64,000 bases of DNA from Pseudomonas sp. AB6. Lineage in GTDB: Bacteria; Pseudomonadota; Gammaproteobacteria; Pseudomonadales; Pseudomonadaceae. The position numbers were made by a program, and so were the translations under genes. Below, in pieces: positions 1 through 8,265 of this stretch. The stretch covers positions 1,675,501 to 1,739,500 of the forward strand of contig NZ_JAVIWJ010000001.1 in the NCBI RefSeq assembly GCF_034314105.1. The letters run 5' to 3'. Numbering within the stretch: the first letter of the stretch is position 1; the number at the start of each line of letters is the position of its first letter. The notes under the pieces were generated by a model. It ran no database searches and was not told where the DNA came from. It worked only from the letters and a program-made list of their open reading frames with translations.

Positions 1-26
1 AGGTTCGAATCCTGTCTCCCCGACCA
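1..26 (+). tRNA. 3' end of a tRNA, probably tRNA-Pro
   Basis: Only the T arm, acceptor 3' strand and encoded CCA are inside the window. The T loop TTCGAAT is followed by the acceptor strand CTCCCCG, discriminator A and CCA at 24-26. An acceptor 3' strand ending in G72 implies C1-G72, which in bacteria is a hallmark of tRNA-Pro. The anticodon lies outside the window, so the identity is inferred. Confidence 0.75.
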
Positions 27-66
27 TCTGAGCGTTCGGGTCTTTGGTACATCGCCCGAAACATTG

Positions 67-92
67 AAAAACCCGCCATGTGCGGGTTTTTC
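67..92 (+). terminator. Rho-independent terminator after the tRNA
   Basis: A GC-rich hairpin with arms AACCCGC and GCGGGTT around a CATGT loop is followed by a T run. It lies about 40 bases after the tRNA CCA end and probably ends that transcript. Confidence 0.8.
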
Positions 93-228
93 TTTGCGTT
101 AGTGCGACCTCAGTGCTCAAGCAAAAGCACTGACCTGCCCGGCTCGCTATGAACTAACAACGGCCGCTGAGGGTCCGACATGCCCATGTAGATTAAAAAC
201 GCCTCTGCCAATGGTCGTTTCAAACGGG

Positions 229-828
229 TCATTGCAACACATCTGATTGCTCTAGCCATCCTTCGAAGCAGATAAACGTTTGTTGGGCTATCGCTACGGT
301 TTGTGCAATGTCTTCAGGTTCTTGTATGCACGAAAGACAAGTTAAAAAACCTTGCCATAAATTTCTGGTCTCAGCGCCATAGACGTCCATGAATGCCCCA
401 CCCGTAGCGGATTCGACGCCAACCTTCGCTTTGATAATGCCCCGTAACACCTGACCACCCAACGTCGCACCCTCCACGACATACAGCGCACCTAGCGCTT
501 GAGCCTGTGTTTCAACCCCCGGTAGAATTTTGCACAATGGCAGCGCGTCAATCTCCCCAAAGGTCAATCCAAGCGCGAGTAAATCCTGCTTTAAAATTGG
601 AGTCTTAAGCCGTTGTGCCCAGCCCATACCCGGTATGGTCGACGCGGACGCGGCAAGCAGGGTTTCGAAGGGCAAATAGAACCCGTAGTAGGCCTGCATA
701 ATGCGCCGATACACGGCGATGTCAGTGGTGAAAAAAGGTAAACGTGCATCAAGGCGTCGATGCAGGTGAGAAGTAGCGGCACGCAGATCACTATGGACCG
801 GCGGCACAGAAGGCTGCTGTTTTTTCAT
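229..828 (-). CDS. Biliverdin-producing heme oxygenase (BphO/HemO family)
   Basis: This 199-residue protein has the size and motifs of bacterial heme oxygenases, which open heme to biliverdin, iron and CO. The N-terminal LRAATSHLHRRLD carries the probable proximal heme ligand (His23), and VVEGATLGGQVL is the glycine-rich distal helix. In many pseudomonads such enzymes are encoded beside a bacteriophytochrome and make its chromophore. Here nothing follows downstream on this strand except the tRNA region, and no phytochrome lies in the window. A heme-iron role (HemO/PigA-like) is therefore also possible. The start at 828 is the only good ATG. Confidence 0.85.
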   Translation of the reverse strand: MKKQQPSVPPVHSDLRAATSHLHRRLDARLPFFTTDIAVYRRIMQAYYGFYLPFETLLAASASTIPGMGWAQRLKTPILKQDLLALGLTFGEIDALPLCKILPGVETQAQALGALYVVEGATLGGQVLRGIIKAKVGVESATGGAFMDVYGAETRNLWQGFLTCLSCIQEPEDIAQTVAIAQQTFICFEGWLEQSDVLQ

Positions 829-926
829 ATGCCATCAAAGTAACAGCAACCCGATAACCAATGCACTTTCGTTCAACACAATTCACTAAATAGTGGCATC
901 GCCACAGCGGAATGCAGCTTGTGCTC

Positions 927-1817
927 TCACCACTTCAGCTCAATACCGGTCTCGAAGAACCGAATGTCCCCGGATAATGGATCGATAAAGCGCAAGCCTT
1001 GGGCCAAGAGCTTCAAAGGTTGGTTGAAGTCATCCTCGACCGTTTTAACGACTTCTGGATAAAACGGGTCATTACAGATGGGTGCACCCAATGCGGCCAT
1101 GTGCACGCGTAATTGATGCTTCTTGCCCGTCACCGGGTACAAGCCATAACGCCAAAATTCGCCATTGCGTTCACTGACCTCGATACGCGTTTCGGTATTA
1201 CTCGTGCCCTCAGCTTCGCGCATTCGAAAAAATGGCTCTGCGGCTACCAAACGACTTGTATGCACCTGTGGAAATTCAACTTCAGGCAGCGCCCGCGCAA
1301 TAGCTTCATAACGCTTATTGATTTGGCGGGTCGGAAACAACGACTGATACGCTGAGCGGCTGTTCTTGTTCGCCGAAAACAACACAAGACCCGCCGTGTG
1401 GCGGTCAATTCGATGAAGGGGAACCAGGTTGGGGTTATCCAATCGGCGAATCAACCGTCGCAGTAGCGTTTGCTCCACATACTCACCTGCAGGAGTCACC
1501 GGTAGAAAGTGCGGCTTGTCCGCCACCACCAAGTGCTCATCGGCATACAGGATATTCTCCAGCACCGGGATAGGTGTTTCGTTCAGGACTTCACGAAAAT
1601 AGTGAATACGCAGGCCTTCTTTGTAGGATAGGGCCAAGCTGATAGGCAAGCCGTTGGCGTCCAGCACTCTGCCCCTGGCGATGCGATCCAGCCATTGCTC
1701 GTGACTGATTGCCGAAAAGTGCGCGCACAAACACTCCAGAACCGTGCCCCAAGGCCCCGCAGGCAAGTAAAGAGTACTGGCCTGAGCGTGAGCGGGGGAA
1801 AAATTTGACTCGGACAT
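927..1817 (-). CDS. RluA-family pseudouridine synthase
   Basis: This 296-residue enzyme converts uridine to pseudouridine in rRNA or tRNA. The catalytic motif is visible as HRIDRHTAGLVLFS, with the Asp of HRIDR as nucleophile, and KKHQLRVHMAALG is the conserved C-terminal RNA-binding/active-site segment. About 90 N-terminal residues precede the catalytic domain and include an S4-like stretch. The exact target position cannot be read from the sequence; RluA, RluC and TruC types share these motifs. Confidence 0.85.
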   Translation of the reverse strand: MSESNFSPAHAQASTLYLPAGPWGTVLECLCAHFSAISHEQWLDRIARGRVLDANGLPISLALSYKEGLRIHYFREVLNETPIPVLENILYADEHLVVADKPHFLPVTPAGEYVEQTLLRRLIRRLDNPNLVPLHRIDRHTAGLVLFSANKNSRSAYQSLFPTRQINKRYEAIARALPEVEFPQVHTSRLVAAEPFFRMREAEGTSNTETRIEVSERNGEFWRYGLYPVTGKKHQLRVHMAALGAPICNDPFYPEVVKTVEDDFNQPLKLLAQGLRFIDPLSGDIRFFETGIELKW

Positions 1818-1914
1818 AAAATGGGCTCAGCAGCAGGCGGCCCTTAACTGGCCGGTTGCGCATTATCGCGCAACGGTTGACCTAAAATCTAATAGCCGCA
1901 CCATCGCCAGGCTT

Positions 1915-2241
1915 TCAGCACCGGGCTAAAACGGGGCTTTGCGCTGCGGCGGCTTCGGTAAACTCTTTCAACCAACGCAACACATCCACCGCTTCCCAGC
2001 GCGCGGGGTCGTACAACGCATACAACAAGCCCTGATAACCGACCACATCCAGCTGACGGTGATACCCGGCACGCTGAAACAACGCTTCGATTTCTGCGAA
2101 ACAGGTGTTGAAATGCACTTTGGTAAAGGGGGTTTTCCCTTCAGTAACCAAACCGTCCATGCGTAGCTCAAGCACAGCTTCGCTAACCACTTCGGTCGAC
2201 ATGCGATTCACGCTATTTTTCAATTGTTCAACATTGACCAT
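1915..2241 (-). CDS. Conserved hypothetical protein, about 108 residues
   Basis: I do not recognise a named family. The protein is mostly helical by composition, with no signal peptide or membrane segment. It has an amphipathic pattern around residues 45-95 (EIEALFQRAGYHRQLDVV, then DVLRWLKEFTEAAAA). The ORF covers its whole gap and ends with a Cys-containing tail. An ATG nearer the middle (MSTEVV) is an alternative start. It is probably a Pseudomonas-restricted gene. Confidence 0.5.
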   Translation of the reverse strand: MVNVEQLKNSVNRMSTEVVSEAVLELRMDGLVTEGKTPFTKVHFNTCFAEIEALFQRAGYHRQLDVVGYQGLLYALYDPARWEAVDVLRWLKEFTEAAAAQSPVLARC

Positions 2242-2512
2242 GCTGTTGCTCTCTGTGTGTTCTTACATTCGTTCAATCGCGATTGGGCTGCGCTGTCAAG
2301 TGCCGAGCATAGCCGTTAGCAGTGCAGGACAGCTCGACAACGCGCGAATGCCGCACTCACGACGCGGGTGTCGGAATGGCGAACAGCATAGAAAAAATTC
2401 GCCAAACTGTATATACGTACAGCTAACGAATCAGAGATTGCAGACCAAGTGCTTGTGCAAGAATGTCGCAAAATAGCCGTTACAGTTGGCTATTCACTAT
2501 CCCTACGAAGGT

Positions 2513-2749
2513 CTAACGAAGAAAAACCACAACCTGCTCGGCATCGAAAGGCCAATCGAGCTCGGCACCGGTATCGATACGCCTAAGCACCGGAATGCGC
2601 AGCCCGTAGTCTTCGAACAACGCTTCAGTTTCACCGATGTCGATCAGCTCGACCATCAAACCGTGCTCCACCAACGGCAGCAGTTCTGCTTCGGCGACTT
2701 CACACAAGTGACACCCGAGGGTGCCCAATAGCTGGCATTCAGGAGGCAT
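2513..2749 (-). CDS. Glutaredoxin-like thiol-disulfide protein
   Basis: This 78-residue protein has a thioredoxin-fold N-terminus with a CHLC redox motif (positions about 13-16) in the expected place after the first beta strand (CQLLGTLGCHLCEVAE). The cis-Pro of the fold is visible in GLRIPVLRR. It fits the short glutaredoxin-like family (DUF836 type) and probably acts in cytoplasmic thiol exchange; its partner is unknown. Confidence 0.75.
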   Translation of the reverse strand: MPPECQLLGTLGCHLCEVAEAELLPLVEHGLMVELIDIGETEALFEDYGLRIPVLRRIDTGAELDWPFDAEQVVVFLR

Positions 2750-2791
2750 GGATACACCTTTAAACAGAGATGTAGAAGGATTGTAGAGGCG

Positions 2792-2977
2792 CTATTTTAG
2801 GCCCGTGTTAATAAGTGAGTCGAGCTCAAATTCCCAATTCAATCCGGACTCGCCGACCCGATTTTGTGGGTCGACAGGTCGGCGCCGTAGTGCTCCTTTC
2901 CCCTGACCCAAGCGCAGCCCTGTCACCAGCTTGATCCCGCCATAAACGAGGAAGCCACCCAGTAAGGCCGCAAGCAT
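2792..2977 (-). CDS. Small single-pass membrane protein, hypothetical
   Basis: The 61-residue ORF begins with a clear hydrophobic segment (LAALLGGFLVYGGIKLV) followed by a basic, arginine-rich stretch, as in small inner-membrane proteins with the C-terminus inside. It lies 42 bases upstream of the glutaredoxin-like gene on the same strand and could be co-transcribed. There is no family recognition, and small size makes this tentative. Confidence 0.45.
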   Translation of the reverse strand: MLAALLGGFLVYGGIKLVTGLRLGQGKGALRRRPVDPQNRVGESGLNWEFELDSLINTGLK

Positions 2978-3381
2978 GCCCGCGCACTGCCGATAATTCG
3001 TTCATAGGCTGATCCCGTCCATGGAGCGTAATGCAAAAAAATATTTTCTCGAAAAGCACCAAAACAGATCGGTGGTCATTGATACGCAACAAAACTGAGC
3101 TGTCTTGTCTCCCGGGTATTTTAGTGTGTATGAAATGGGCGCGAGTAAATCAGGCTGTCGTTCTTACTATTGGGATTTTCTAAAAAATTTTCAGTGGGAG
3201 CATCAGGTCTGGGTCATATTGCCATGGCCTTTGCCCTTATTAAGCGCGTTAGCGCTTCATGGCGCACCAATGAAAAGCAAGTCCGATACCCACCCATGCT
3301 GAGTTAGAGGCTTGCGATTGAAATGAACCTTCAGTAAACGGTTAGACTCGAAGCACCAGAAGCCACCAAACGGAGATAACC
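2978..3381. other. 404-bp intergenic region with one hairpin
   Basis: No convincing gene is seen between the small membrane protein and the ElaB-like gene. A short inverted repeat AAGCGC-GTTA-GCGCTT lies at 3242-3257. The end holds the ribosome binding site GGAG at about 3372-3375 for the gene at 3382. The promoter of the 3382-4429 operon must lie here but no consensus is clear. Confidence 0.4.
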
Positions 3382-3696
3382 ATGGCCCGCACTACAGCGC
3401 AGAACGCTCAGGAAATACTGATGGCTGACTTTCAGACGTTGGTCAGTGACACGGAAAAGCTGCTGGCACACACCGCGACGTTGGCGGGTGATCAGGCTGA
3501 CGAGTTGCGGGGTCAGATACACGAAAGCCTGTTAAAGGCGCGGGAAACACTGAAACTAACCGAGGAATCCCTGCGCGAACGCGGCATGGCGGCGGTGGTG
3601 GCCACTGAAGACTATGTCCAGAGCAATCCATGGCAATCCGTTGGCATTGCAGCTGGCGTTGGGTTCTTGCTGGGTCTTCTGGCTACCAGGCGCTGA
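3382..3696 (+). CDS. ElaB/YqjD/DUF883 family membrane-anchored protein
   Basis: This 104-residue protein matches the ElaB/YqjD architecture: a long amphipathic helical region (residues about 10-75) with alternating charge, then SNPWQSVGIAAGVGFLLGLLATRR, the family's C-terminal membrane anchor ending in two arginines. Family members in E. coli tether stationary-phase ribosomes to the inner membrane. It is the first gene of a three-gene set, 5 bases from the YqjE-like gene, as in the E. coli yqjDEK cluster. Confidence 0.9.
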   Translation: MARTTAQNAQEILMADFQTLVSDTEKLLAHTATLAGDQADELRGQIHESLLKARETLKLTEESLRERGMAAVVATEDYVQSNPWQSVGIAAGVGFLLGLLATRR

Positions 3697-3701
3697 CGGC
3701 G

Positions 3702-4094
3702 ATGGCTTTGGGTACGGAATCAGGTCCACCACCGGCGGACCCTATATCTACGCCGCGGCGCTTGGGTGCTGCGTTTCTGGGCTTAATGCACAGCCATGTC
3801 GAACTGTTCGGCATTGAACTGCAAGAGCAAAAGTCACGCACTGTCAGCCTGTTCCTGTTTGCTGGCTTGGCGCTGGTGTTTGCATTATTGCTCTTCATTG
3901 GTTTGTCGGCGCTCGTACTGATATTGGTGTGGGACACCTACCGGCTCGCCGGCATTATGGGTTTGTGTGTTTTTTACACCTTAGCCGCGGCCTTCTGCGG
4001 CATGCGACTAAAATCGGCGATTTTTGATGAGTCATCGCCGTTTAACGCAACCCTAGAAGAATTGGCCAATGACCGCGAGCGACTGATGCCATGA
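3702..4094 (+). CDS. YqjE-like phage-holin-family inner membrane protein
   Basis: This 130-residue protein has two hydrophobic helices, about residues 48-72 (LFLFAGLALVFALLLFIGL and following) and 80-102, the pattern of the YqjE / phage holin superfamily III. I chose the ATG at 3702 because the longer frame would overlap the upstream gene and only this start leaves a normal 5-base gap. The stop overlaps the next gene by ATGA, suggesting translational coupling. It is probably a membrane partner of the ElaB-like protein, not a lysis holin. Confidence 0.8.
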   Translation: MALGTESGPPPADPISTPRRLGAAFLGLMHSHVELFGIELQEQKSRTVSLFLFAGLALVFALLLFIGLSALVLILVWDTYRLAGIMGLCVFYTLAAAFCGMRLKSAIFDESSPFNATLEELANDRERLMP

Positions 4095-4429
4095 GCCTAA
4101 TTGAAGCGCAACCTAATTCTCGACGTGAACTTCGCAAGGCGCTGATCCGTTTACGGATGGAAATGCACCGCCAGGAAATTCGTCACGAGACGGGCCAATT
4201 GCTGCAACCCCTGCGTCGAGTACGCGGTATGAGTCAAGATTGGCAAGGCGTACTTGGAATTAAACATGCTCCGCTCTGGGGCATGGGCATTGTCGCCTTA
4301 CTCGGTTTCCTCGGCGGCAAGGGAACTAAAGCTGGTGGCCTCAATAGCGTCTCTCGCCTAGTCAAGCTGGGCACCACTCTTATGCCGTTGATAAAACTGG
4401 TATTACAGGGTTCACCGCCCAAACGCTAA
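4091..4429 (+). CDS. YqjK-like hypothetical protein
   Basis: The 112-residue product is rich in Arg and Gln at the N-terminus (RRELRKALIRLRMEMHRQE), with a weak hydrophobic stretch around residues 58-75 (LWGMGIVALLGFLGGKG). Position (third gene after ElaB- and YqjE-like genes, starting in an ATGA overlap) suggests the YqjK slot of that cluster. Sequence identity to YqjK cannot be verified by eye. Confidence 0.65.
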   Translation: MSLIEAQPNSRRELRKALIRLRMEMHRQEIRHETGQLLQPLRRVRGMSQDWQGVLGIKHAPLWGMGIVALLGFLGGKGTKAGGLNSVSRLVKLGTTLMPLIKLVLQGSPPKR

Positions 4430-4499
4430 TTGCTCTTTCTGGCTGCATTCTTGCTAAGCGTTACCTACTTGATCACCTTATGGCTCGCCATGAGGTGAC

Positions 4500-4529
4500 G
4501 GGTCCTGCCCATTCGGCGGACCCTTTTTT
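4500..4529 (+). terminator. Rho-independent terminator of the yqjDEK-like operon
   Basis: The stem GGGTCC / GGACCC (4500-4505 and 4518-4523) is followed directly by six T. It separates the three-gene membrane operon from the EAL gene that begins at 4550. Confidence 0.9.
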
Positions 4530-4549
4530 GGACCCACTAAGGAGGTTCC

Positions 4550-5713
4550 GTGATCGATGGGCAACCGCTAGCCTGTTTTCAGCCGTTCATCGATACCGCA
4601 ACAGGCCGAATTGCCGGTGTCGAAGCCTTGGGTCGCCTGCTTCAACCTGATGGTCAGCTGCTATCAGTCGGACCGTTATTCGCTGACCCCAGAATTTCTC
4701 CAGCCATTCTTCGCCGCCTTGATCGTGCCATTCGCGACAATGCTCTAAGCCGCTTGCATGAAGTCCCTGCCGACTGGTTTTTGAGCCTGAATATTTCGCC
4801 ACGCTGGATCAGCCGATTGCGGCCAGGTCAGCCGTTACCTAGTCTTAAACAATTGCAGCGTCGTGGTGTGTCACCGCAGCGCATTGTCTTCGAGATCACA
4901 GAGCTAGTCGGCGACAGTCAGCGCTTGGCCAGCGTCGTCGCACAATATCGAGAAGCGGGCGCACGTATTGCTATCGACGATTTTGGCGCAGGCTATTCCC
5001 AGCTGGATCGGGTGCTGGCGTTACAACCAGACATTTTGAAACTAGACATGCGTCTGTTTCAGGCCGCCGCGAGGGGGGGGCCAAGTAGCGATGTGGTAAA
5101 AGCGCTGGCGCAAATGGCTGAAAAGACTGGATGCTGGATTATCGCCGAAGGCGTGGAAACCGATGCTGAATTGGATTTTGCCTTGGAGTGCGGGTCACGG
5201 TACGTACAAGGTTTTCTATTTGCCAAAGGCGAGTTGGATTTCTTCCCTACCGACGCGTTTGTCAGGCGATTCGGCGAACTGCGTGACCGCTATGTACTGA
5301 AAAAGGTGGAAGAGCGCGCACGACTCATGACGTTACGTCTGCAATTGAGCAAACTGATGAATCTGCTGCAAAGCTGGGCGGAAGGTCTCGCCCCCATTAG
5401 TGATCTACCGCAACTACATGACTACCCCTGGTTTCTGCGGTTCTACCAATGCGATCGTCACGGAACTCAATTGACGCCCAATTTGGAATGGCGCAACGGC
5501 GCATGGCAAGCAGATGCCAGTTACTTGGGTCACAACTGGTCGTGGCGCCCCTATTTTTATCAATTACTGGCAGAAGGATGGGATGACAGACGGTTGAACA
5601 TGTCCAATACCTATCGCGACGCGACAAGTAACCAGTATTGCCTGACTGCCGGACAGTTTTTTGACAATGGTCAGCGGTTGCTGTTGATCGATATTGACGC
5701 TGCGGGGTTGTAA
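4550..5713 (+). CDS. EAL-domain c-di-GMP phosphodiesterase with C-terminal sensor-like domain
   Basis: The 387-residue protein begins directly with an EAL domain. The signature residues are present: VEALGRL (E of EAL, about residue 24), FEITELVGD, AIDDFGAGYSQ (about 143), ILKLDMRLF, IIAEGVETDAE and YVQGFLFA. It should therefore hydrolyse c-di-GMP. The remaining ~130 residues resemble the PAS-like YkuI_C domain (SNTYRDATSNQYCLTAGQFF) seen C-terminal to some EAL domains. No GGDEF, receiver or membrane segment is present, so it is cytosolic. The start is GTG, supported by AAGGAGG at 4539-4545. Confidence 0.9.
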   Translation: MIDGQPLACFQPFIDTATGRIAGVEALGRLLQPDGQLLSVGPLFADPRISPAILRRLDRAIRDNALSRLHEVPADWFLSLNISPRWISRLRPGQPLPSLKQLQRRGVSPQRIVFEITELVGDSQRLASVVAQYREAGARIAIDDFGAGYSQLDRVLALQPDILKLDMRLFQAAARGGPSSDVVKALAQMAEKTGCWIIAEGVETDAELDFALECGSRYVQGFLFAKGELDFFPTDAFVRRFGELRDRYVLKKVEERARLMTLRLQLSKLMNLLQSWAEGLAPISDLPQLHDYPWFLRFYQCDRHGTQLTPNLEWRNGAWQADASYLGHNWSWRPYFYQLLAEGWDDRRLNMSNTYRDATSNQYCLTAGQFFDNGQRLLLIDIDAAGL

Positions 5714-5862
5714 CTCGAATGACAGGCGACTCCCGATGAGCATTATCACGCCCTTACGGCGCGATAATCCGACATCCGGGTACAGCGAGATCTTCTCCCA
5801 GCGCTTGCAGCTGAACGACCGAACCGGGAAGCTAGGCGCATTCAACAAGTGGAGTAAAGGTC

Positions 5863-7194
5863 TTGGATTGGGAAACCCTGTTAAACCGCGAGCGACTTGG
5901 CAAACCCGTACACAGCCCTCAGGAACTGGGCCGCAGTCCGTTCCATAAAGATCATGACCGCATCATTTTCTCCGGTGCGTTTCGACGCCTGGGCCGCAAG
6001 ACTCAGGTCCATCCGGTTACCAGCAACGATCACATCCATACGCGCTTGACTCACTCGCTGGAAGTCAGTTGCGTCGGGCGTTCGCTAGGCATGCGAGTAG
6101 GCGAAACCATTCGTGATGCACTGCCCGACTGGTGTGAGCCCAGCGATCTTGGCATGGTCGTGCAATCGGCTTGCCTCGCTCACGATATCGGTAATCCACC
6201 GTTTGGCCATTCCGGTGAAGACGCCATTCGCCATTGGTTCTTGCAGGCCGCCGGGCGTGGTTGGTTAGACGCCATGAGCGAAGTTGAACGCAATGATTTT
6301 TTAAATTTCGAAGGTAATGCTCAAGGTTTCAGGGTACTCACTCAACTGGAATATCATCAATTCGACGGAGGAACCCGGCTGACGTATGCAACATTGGGCA
6401 CTTACTTGAAGTACCCATGGACCGCGCGACATGCAGACTCCCTGGGTTACAAAAAACACAAATTTGGTTGCTATCAGAGCGAGTTAAGCATTCTGGAACA
6501 GATTGCGCACAAACTCGGCTTACCACAGCTCGAAGAGCAACGCTGGGCGCGCCATCCATTGGTTTACCTGATGGAAGCAGCGGATGACATCTGTTACGCC
6601 TTGATCGACCTCGAAGACGGTCTGGAGATGGATTTGCTCGACTATTCGGAAGTCGAGTCGTTACTTCTTGGATTGGTGGGTGATGATATTCCGGAAACCT
6701 ATCGCCAGTTAGGGGCGAACGATTCACGTCGGCGCAAGCTGGCCATTCTGCGCGGAAAAGCCATCGAACACCTGACGAACGCTGCTGCCCGCGCGTTCGT
6801 CGAACAACAGGAGGCACTATTAGCCGGCACCCTGAGTGGCGATCTGGTGGAGCACATGCATGGTCCCGCCAAGCGATGTGTCCTTGATGCCAAAGACATG
6901 GCCCGAAAGAAAATCTTTCAGGACAAGCGCAAGACGCTGCATGAAATAGGTGCCTACACCACCCTTGAGGTTTTACTGAATGCTTTTTGCGGCGCGGCGC
7001 TTGAGCAATTTGGTGGTCGTACACCCTCATTCAAACACCGACGTATTCTTGACCTCCTCGGCAACAATGCACCTGACCCCCGCTGGCCGCTACACACCTC
7101 ATTTCTGCGAATGATCGACTTTATTGCAGGCATGACCGACAGTTATGCCAGTGAGATGGCAGGTGAAATGACCGGCCGATCAGGGCCGGTTTAA
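5863..7194 (+). CDS. dgt: Deoxyguanosinetriphosphate triphosphohydrolase
   Basis: This 443-residue HD-superfamily enzyme cleaves dGTP (and often other dNTPs) to the nucleoside and tripolyphosphate. Metal ligands are visible in the order [24 protein letters not shown] (His107-Asp108), then the downstream [13 protein letters not shown]. The N-terminus [14 protein letters not shown] matches pseudomonad Dgt proteins. The start is TTG at 5863 with GGAG 8 bases upstream; no ATG is available near. In P. aeruginosa, dgt is also next to rocS2/rocA2. Confidence 0.93.
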   Translation: MDWETLLNRERLGKPVHSPQELGRSPFHKDHDRIIFSGAFRRLGRKTQVHPVTSNDHIHTRLTHSLEVSCVGRSLGMRVGETIRDALPDWCEPSDLGMVVQSACLAHDIGNPPFGHSGEDAIRHWFLQAAGRGWLDAMSEVERNDFLNFEGNAQGFRVLTQLEYHQFDGGTRLTYATLGTYLKYPWTARHADSLGYKKHKFGCYQSELSILEQIAHKLGLPQLEEQRWARHPLVYLMEAADDICYALIDLEDGLEMDLLDYSEVESLLLGLVGDDIPETYRQLGANDSRRRKLAILRGKAIEHLTNAAARAFVEQQEALLAGTLSGDLVEHMHGPAKRCVLDAKDMARKKIFQDKRKTLHEIGAYTTLEVLLNAFCGAALEQFGGRTPSFKHRRILDLLGNNAPDPRWPLHTSFLRMIDFIAGMTDSYASEMAGEMTGRSGPV

Positions 7195-7514
7195 CCTCTT
7201 GAGCGGTGAGACCGGATGAGGCGTGTCCCAGTTTCCGCGCATAATCATCCGGCGGCCGATCTTTAACAAGGCTCCCCCGCCCTACAATTAAAGACACGAC
7301 CTACATCGAGAACAGAAACGTCTTATCGCTCAATAAGCTCTGCTGCCGAATAATTCGAGCTAATCCTGGCCGTCGCCGGCTGGGCGAATTATTAACCAGA
7401 CGCAGTGGTCGTATTCGATACCGACAGGCCATCAAGTACCTGAAGCTAACGAGCAACGACTGCTCTTGGTGGGTACGCGCATGTCGCGCCCTCGAATTAG
7501 CTCGGAATACTTTG
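7195..7514. other. 320-bp intergenic region
   Basis: Apart from short AT-rich dyads (such as CGAATAATTCG near 7350) I see no gene, terminator or clear promoter between dgt and the receiver-only gene. The opposite-strand frame over 7301-7537 is low-complexity and Arg-rich and was not accepted. Confidence 0.4.
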
Positions 7515-7928
7515 ATGTCAAAAACCAACCTGCGCATCCTGCTAGTCGAAGATCACCCTTTCCAACTGATTGCCACTCAAATACTCCTGAACAACCAAGG
7601 TTATTTCAGGCTAACCCCAGTGTTGAGTGCTGCTGAAGCGATGCAGGCCATGGAAACGACCACTGAGCCCTACGATATACTGCTTTGCGACCAGTGCTTG
7701 ACTGACCTGACAGGCCTGGAGCTAATCATATTGGCCAGTCAACAAGGCCTGATTCACAGAGCGATATTGCTCAGTGGACTATGTGAGGAGCAACTCCTGG
7801 AGCTAGAGCAGGAAGCCCGATTGCTTCGCCTACCCTTGCTCGGTTGCTTAAGCAAACCGTTACAGGTTCAAGCCCTGACCGAATTACTGACAAGCACAGA
7901 TGGGAACTACCATGGGCGGCCAAAATAG
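7515..7928 (+). CDS. Receiver-only response regulator, RocR-receiver-like
   Basis: The 137-residue protein is a lone receiver domain: acidic pair Glu12-Asp13 in LLVEDHPFQ, phospho-acceptor Asp59 in ILLCDQCL, a Ser in AILLSG and Lys in LSKP. There is no output domain. From memory its pattern (VEDHPFQ, SVILSS-like strand, LGKP-like end) resembles the receiver half of the REC-EAL protein RocR. It lies just upstream of the RocA2/RocS2-type pair, so it may receive phosphate from that kinase and act as a sink or adaptor. The ATG at 7515 was preferred over the in-frame TTG three bases earlier. Confidence 0.8.
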   Translation: MSKTNLRILLVEDHPFQLIATQILLNNQGYFRLTPVLSAAEAMQAMETTTEPYDILLCDQCLTDLTGLELIILASQQGLIHRAILLSGLCEEQLLELEQEARLLRLPLLGCLSKPLQVQALTELLTSTDGNYHGRPK

Positions 7929-8009
7929 CGTCAACAGCCGGAATAAACACTTTCAACAACCGCTCATCTATCAGCGCCTAGGCGATTGCCAAAATAAACA
8001 ACTCCTATA

Positions 8010-8197
8010 TGTAGGCTGATACCTAAATATTTGTAGGATAATTCCGAAACGCTATAAACCGGGTGTTTTTCAATATCGAATCCACACAATATGACTACCC
8101 GAAATTAAACATCGCCTTAGGGATTTTGAGCATTTGTGTACGTAAGTACGTTAATTTTTGTAGGAAACTTCCTATATCCACTTAGCGGCCCTGTAGG
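8010..8197 (+). promoter_or_regulatory. Four TGTAGG boxes upstream of the BvgA-like regulator
   Basis: Four same-strand TGTAGG hexamers occur at 8010-8015, 8032-8037, 8159-8164 and 8192-8197. The first three are halves of inverted repeats with constant spacing: TAGG-CTGATA-CCTA, TAGG-ATAATT-CCGA and TAGG-AAACTT-CCTA. The third extends to TAGGAA-AC-TTCCTA. Such TAGG-N6-CCTA dyads are what a dimeric LuxR-type response regulator would bind; autoregulation by the adjacent RocA2-like protein is inferred. A separate palindrome ACGTA-AG-TACGT lies at 8140-8151. Confidence 0.6.
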
Positions 8198-8265
8198 TTC
8201 ATGCGCCAACCCAAGCTTCTAAGCTAAGGTGCGCGCTTTACTCTTTGCTTGTATGGAAATTAACT

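Noticed and set aside
1..228. Possible tRNA-linked integration site at the window start
   Set aside because: No second copy of the tRNA 3' end and no integrase gene are seen in the window.
3105..3302. A 65-codon frame in the gap before the ElaB-like gene
   Set aside because: No ribosome site, an aromatic-rich atypical composition and no recognisable relatives.
6338..7030. A 230-codon minus-strand frame opposite dgt
   Set aside because: The dgt motifs on the plus strand are complete; the opposite product is Arg/Pro/Cys-rich with no domain.
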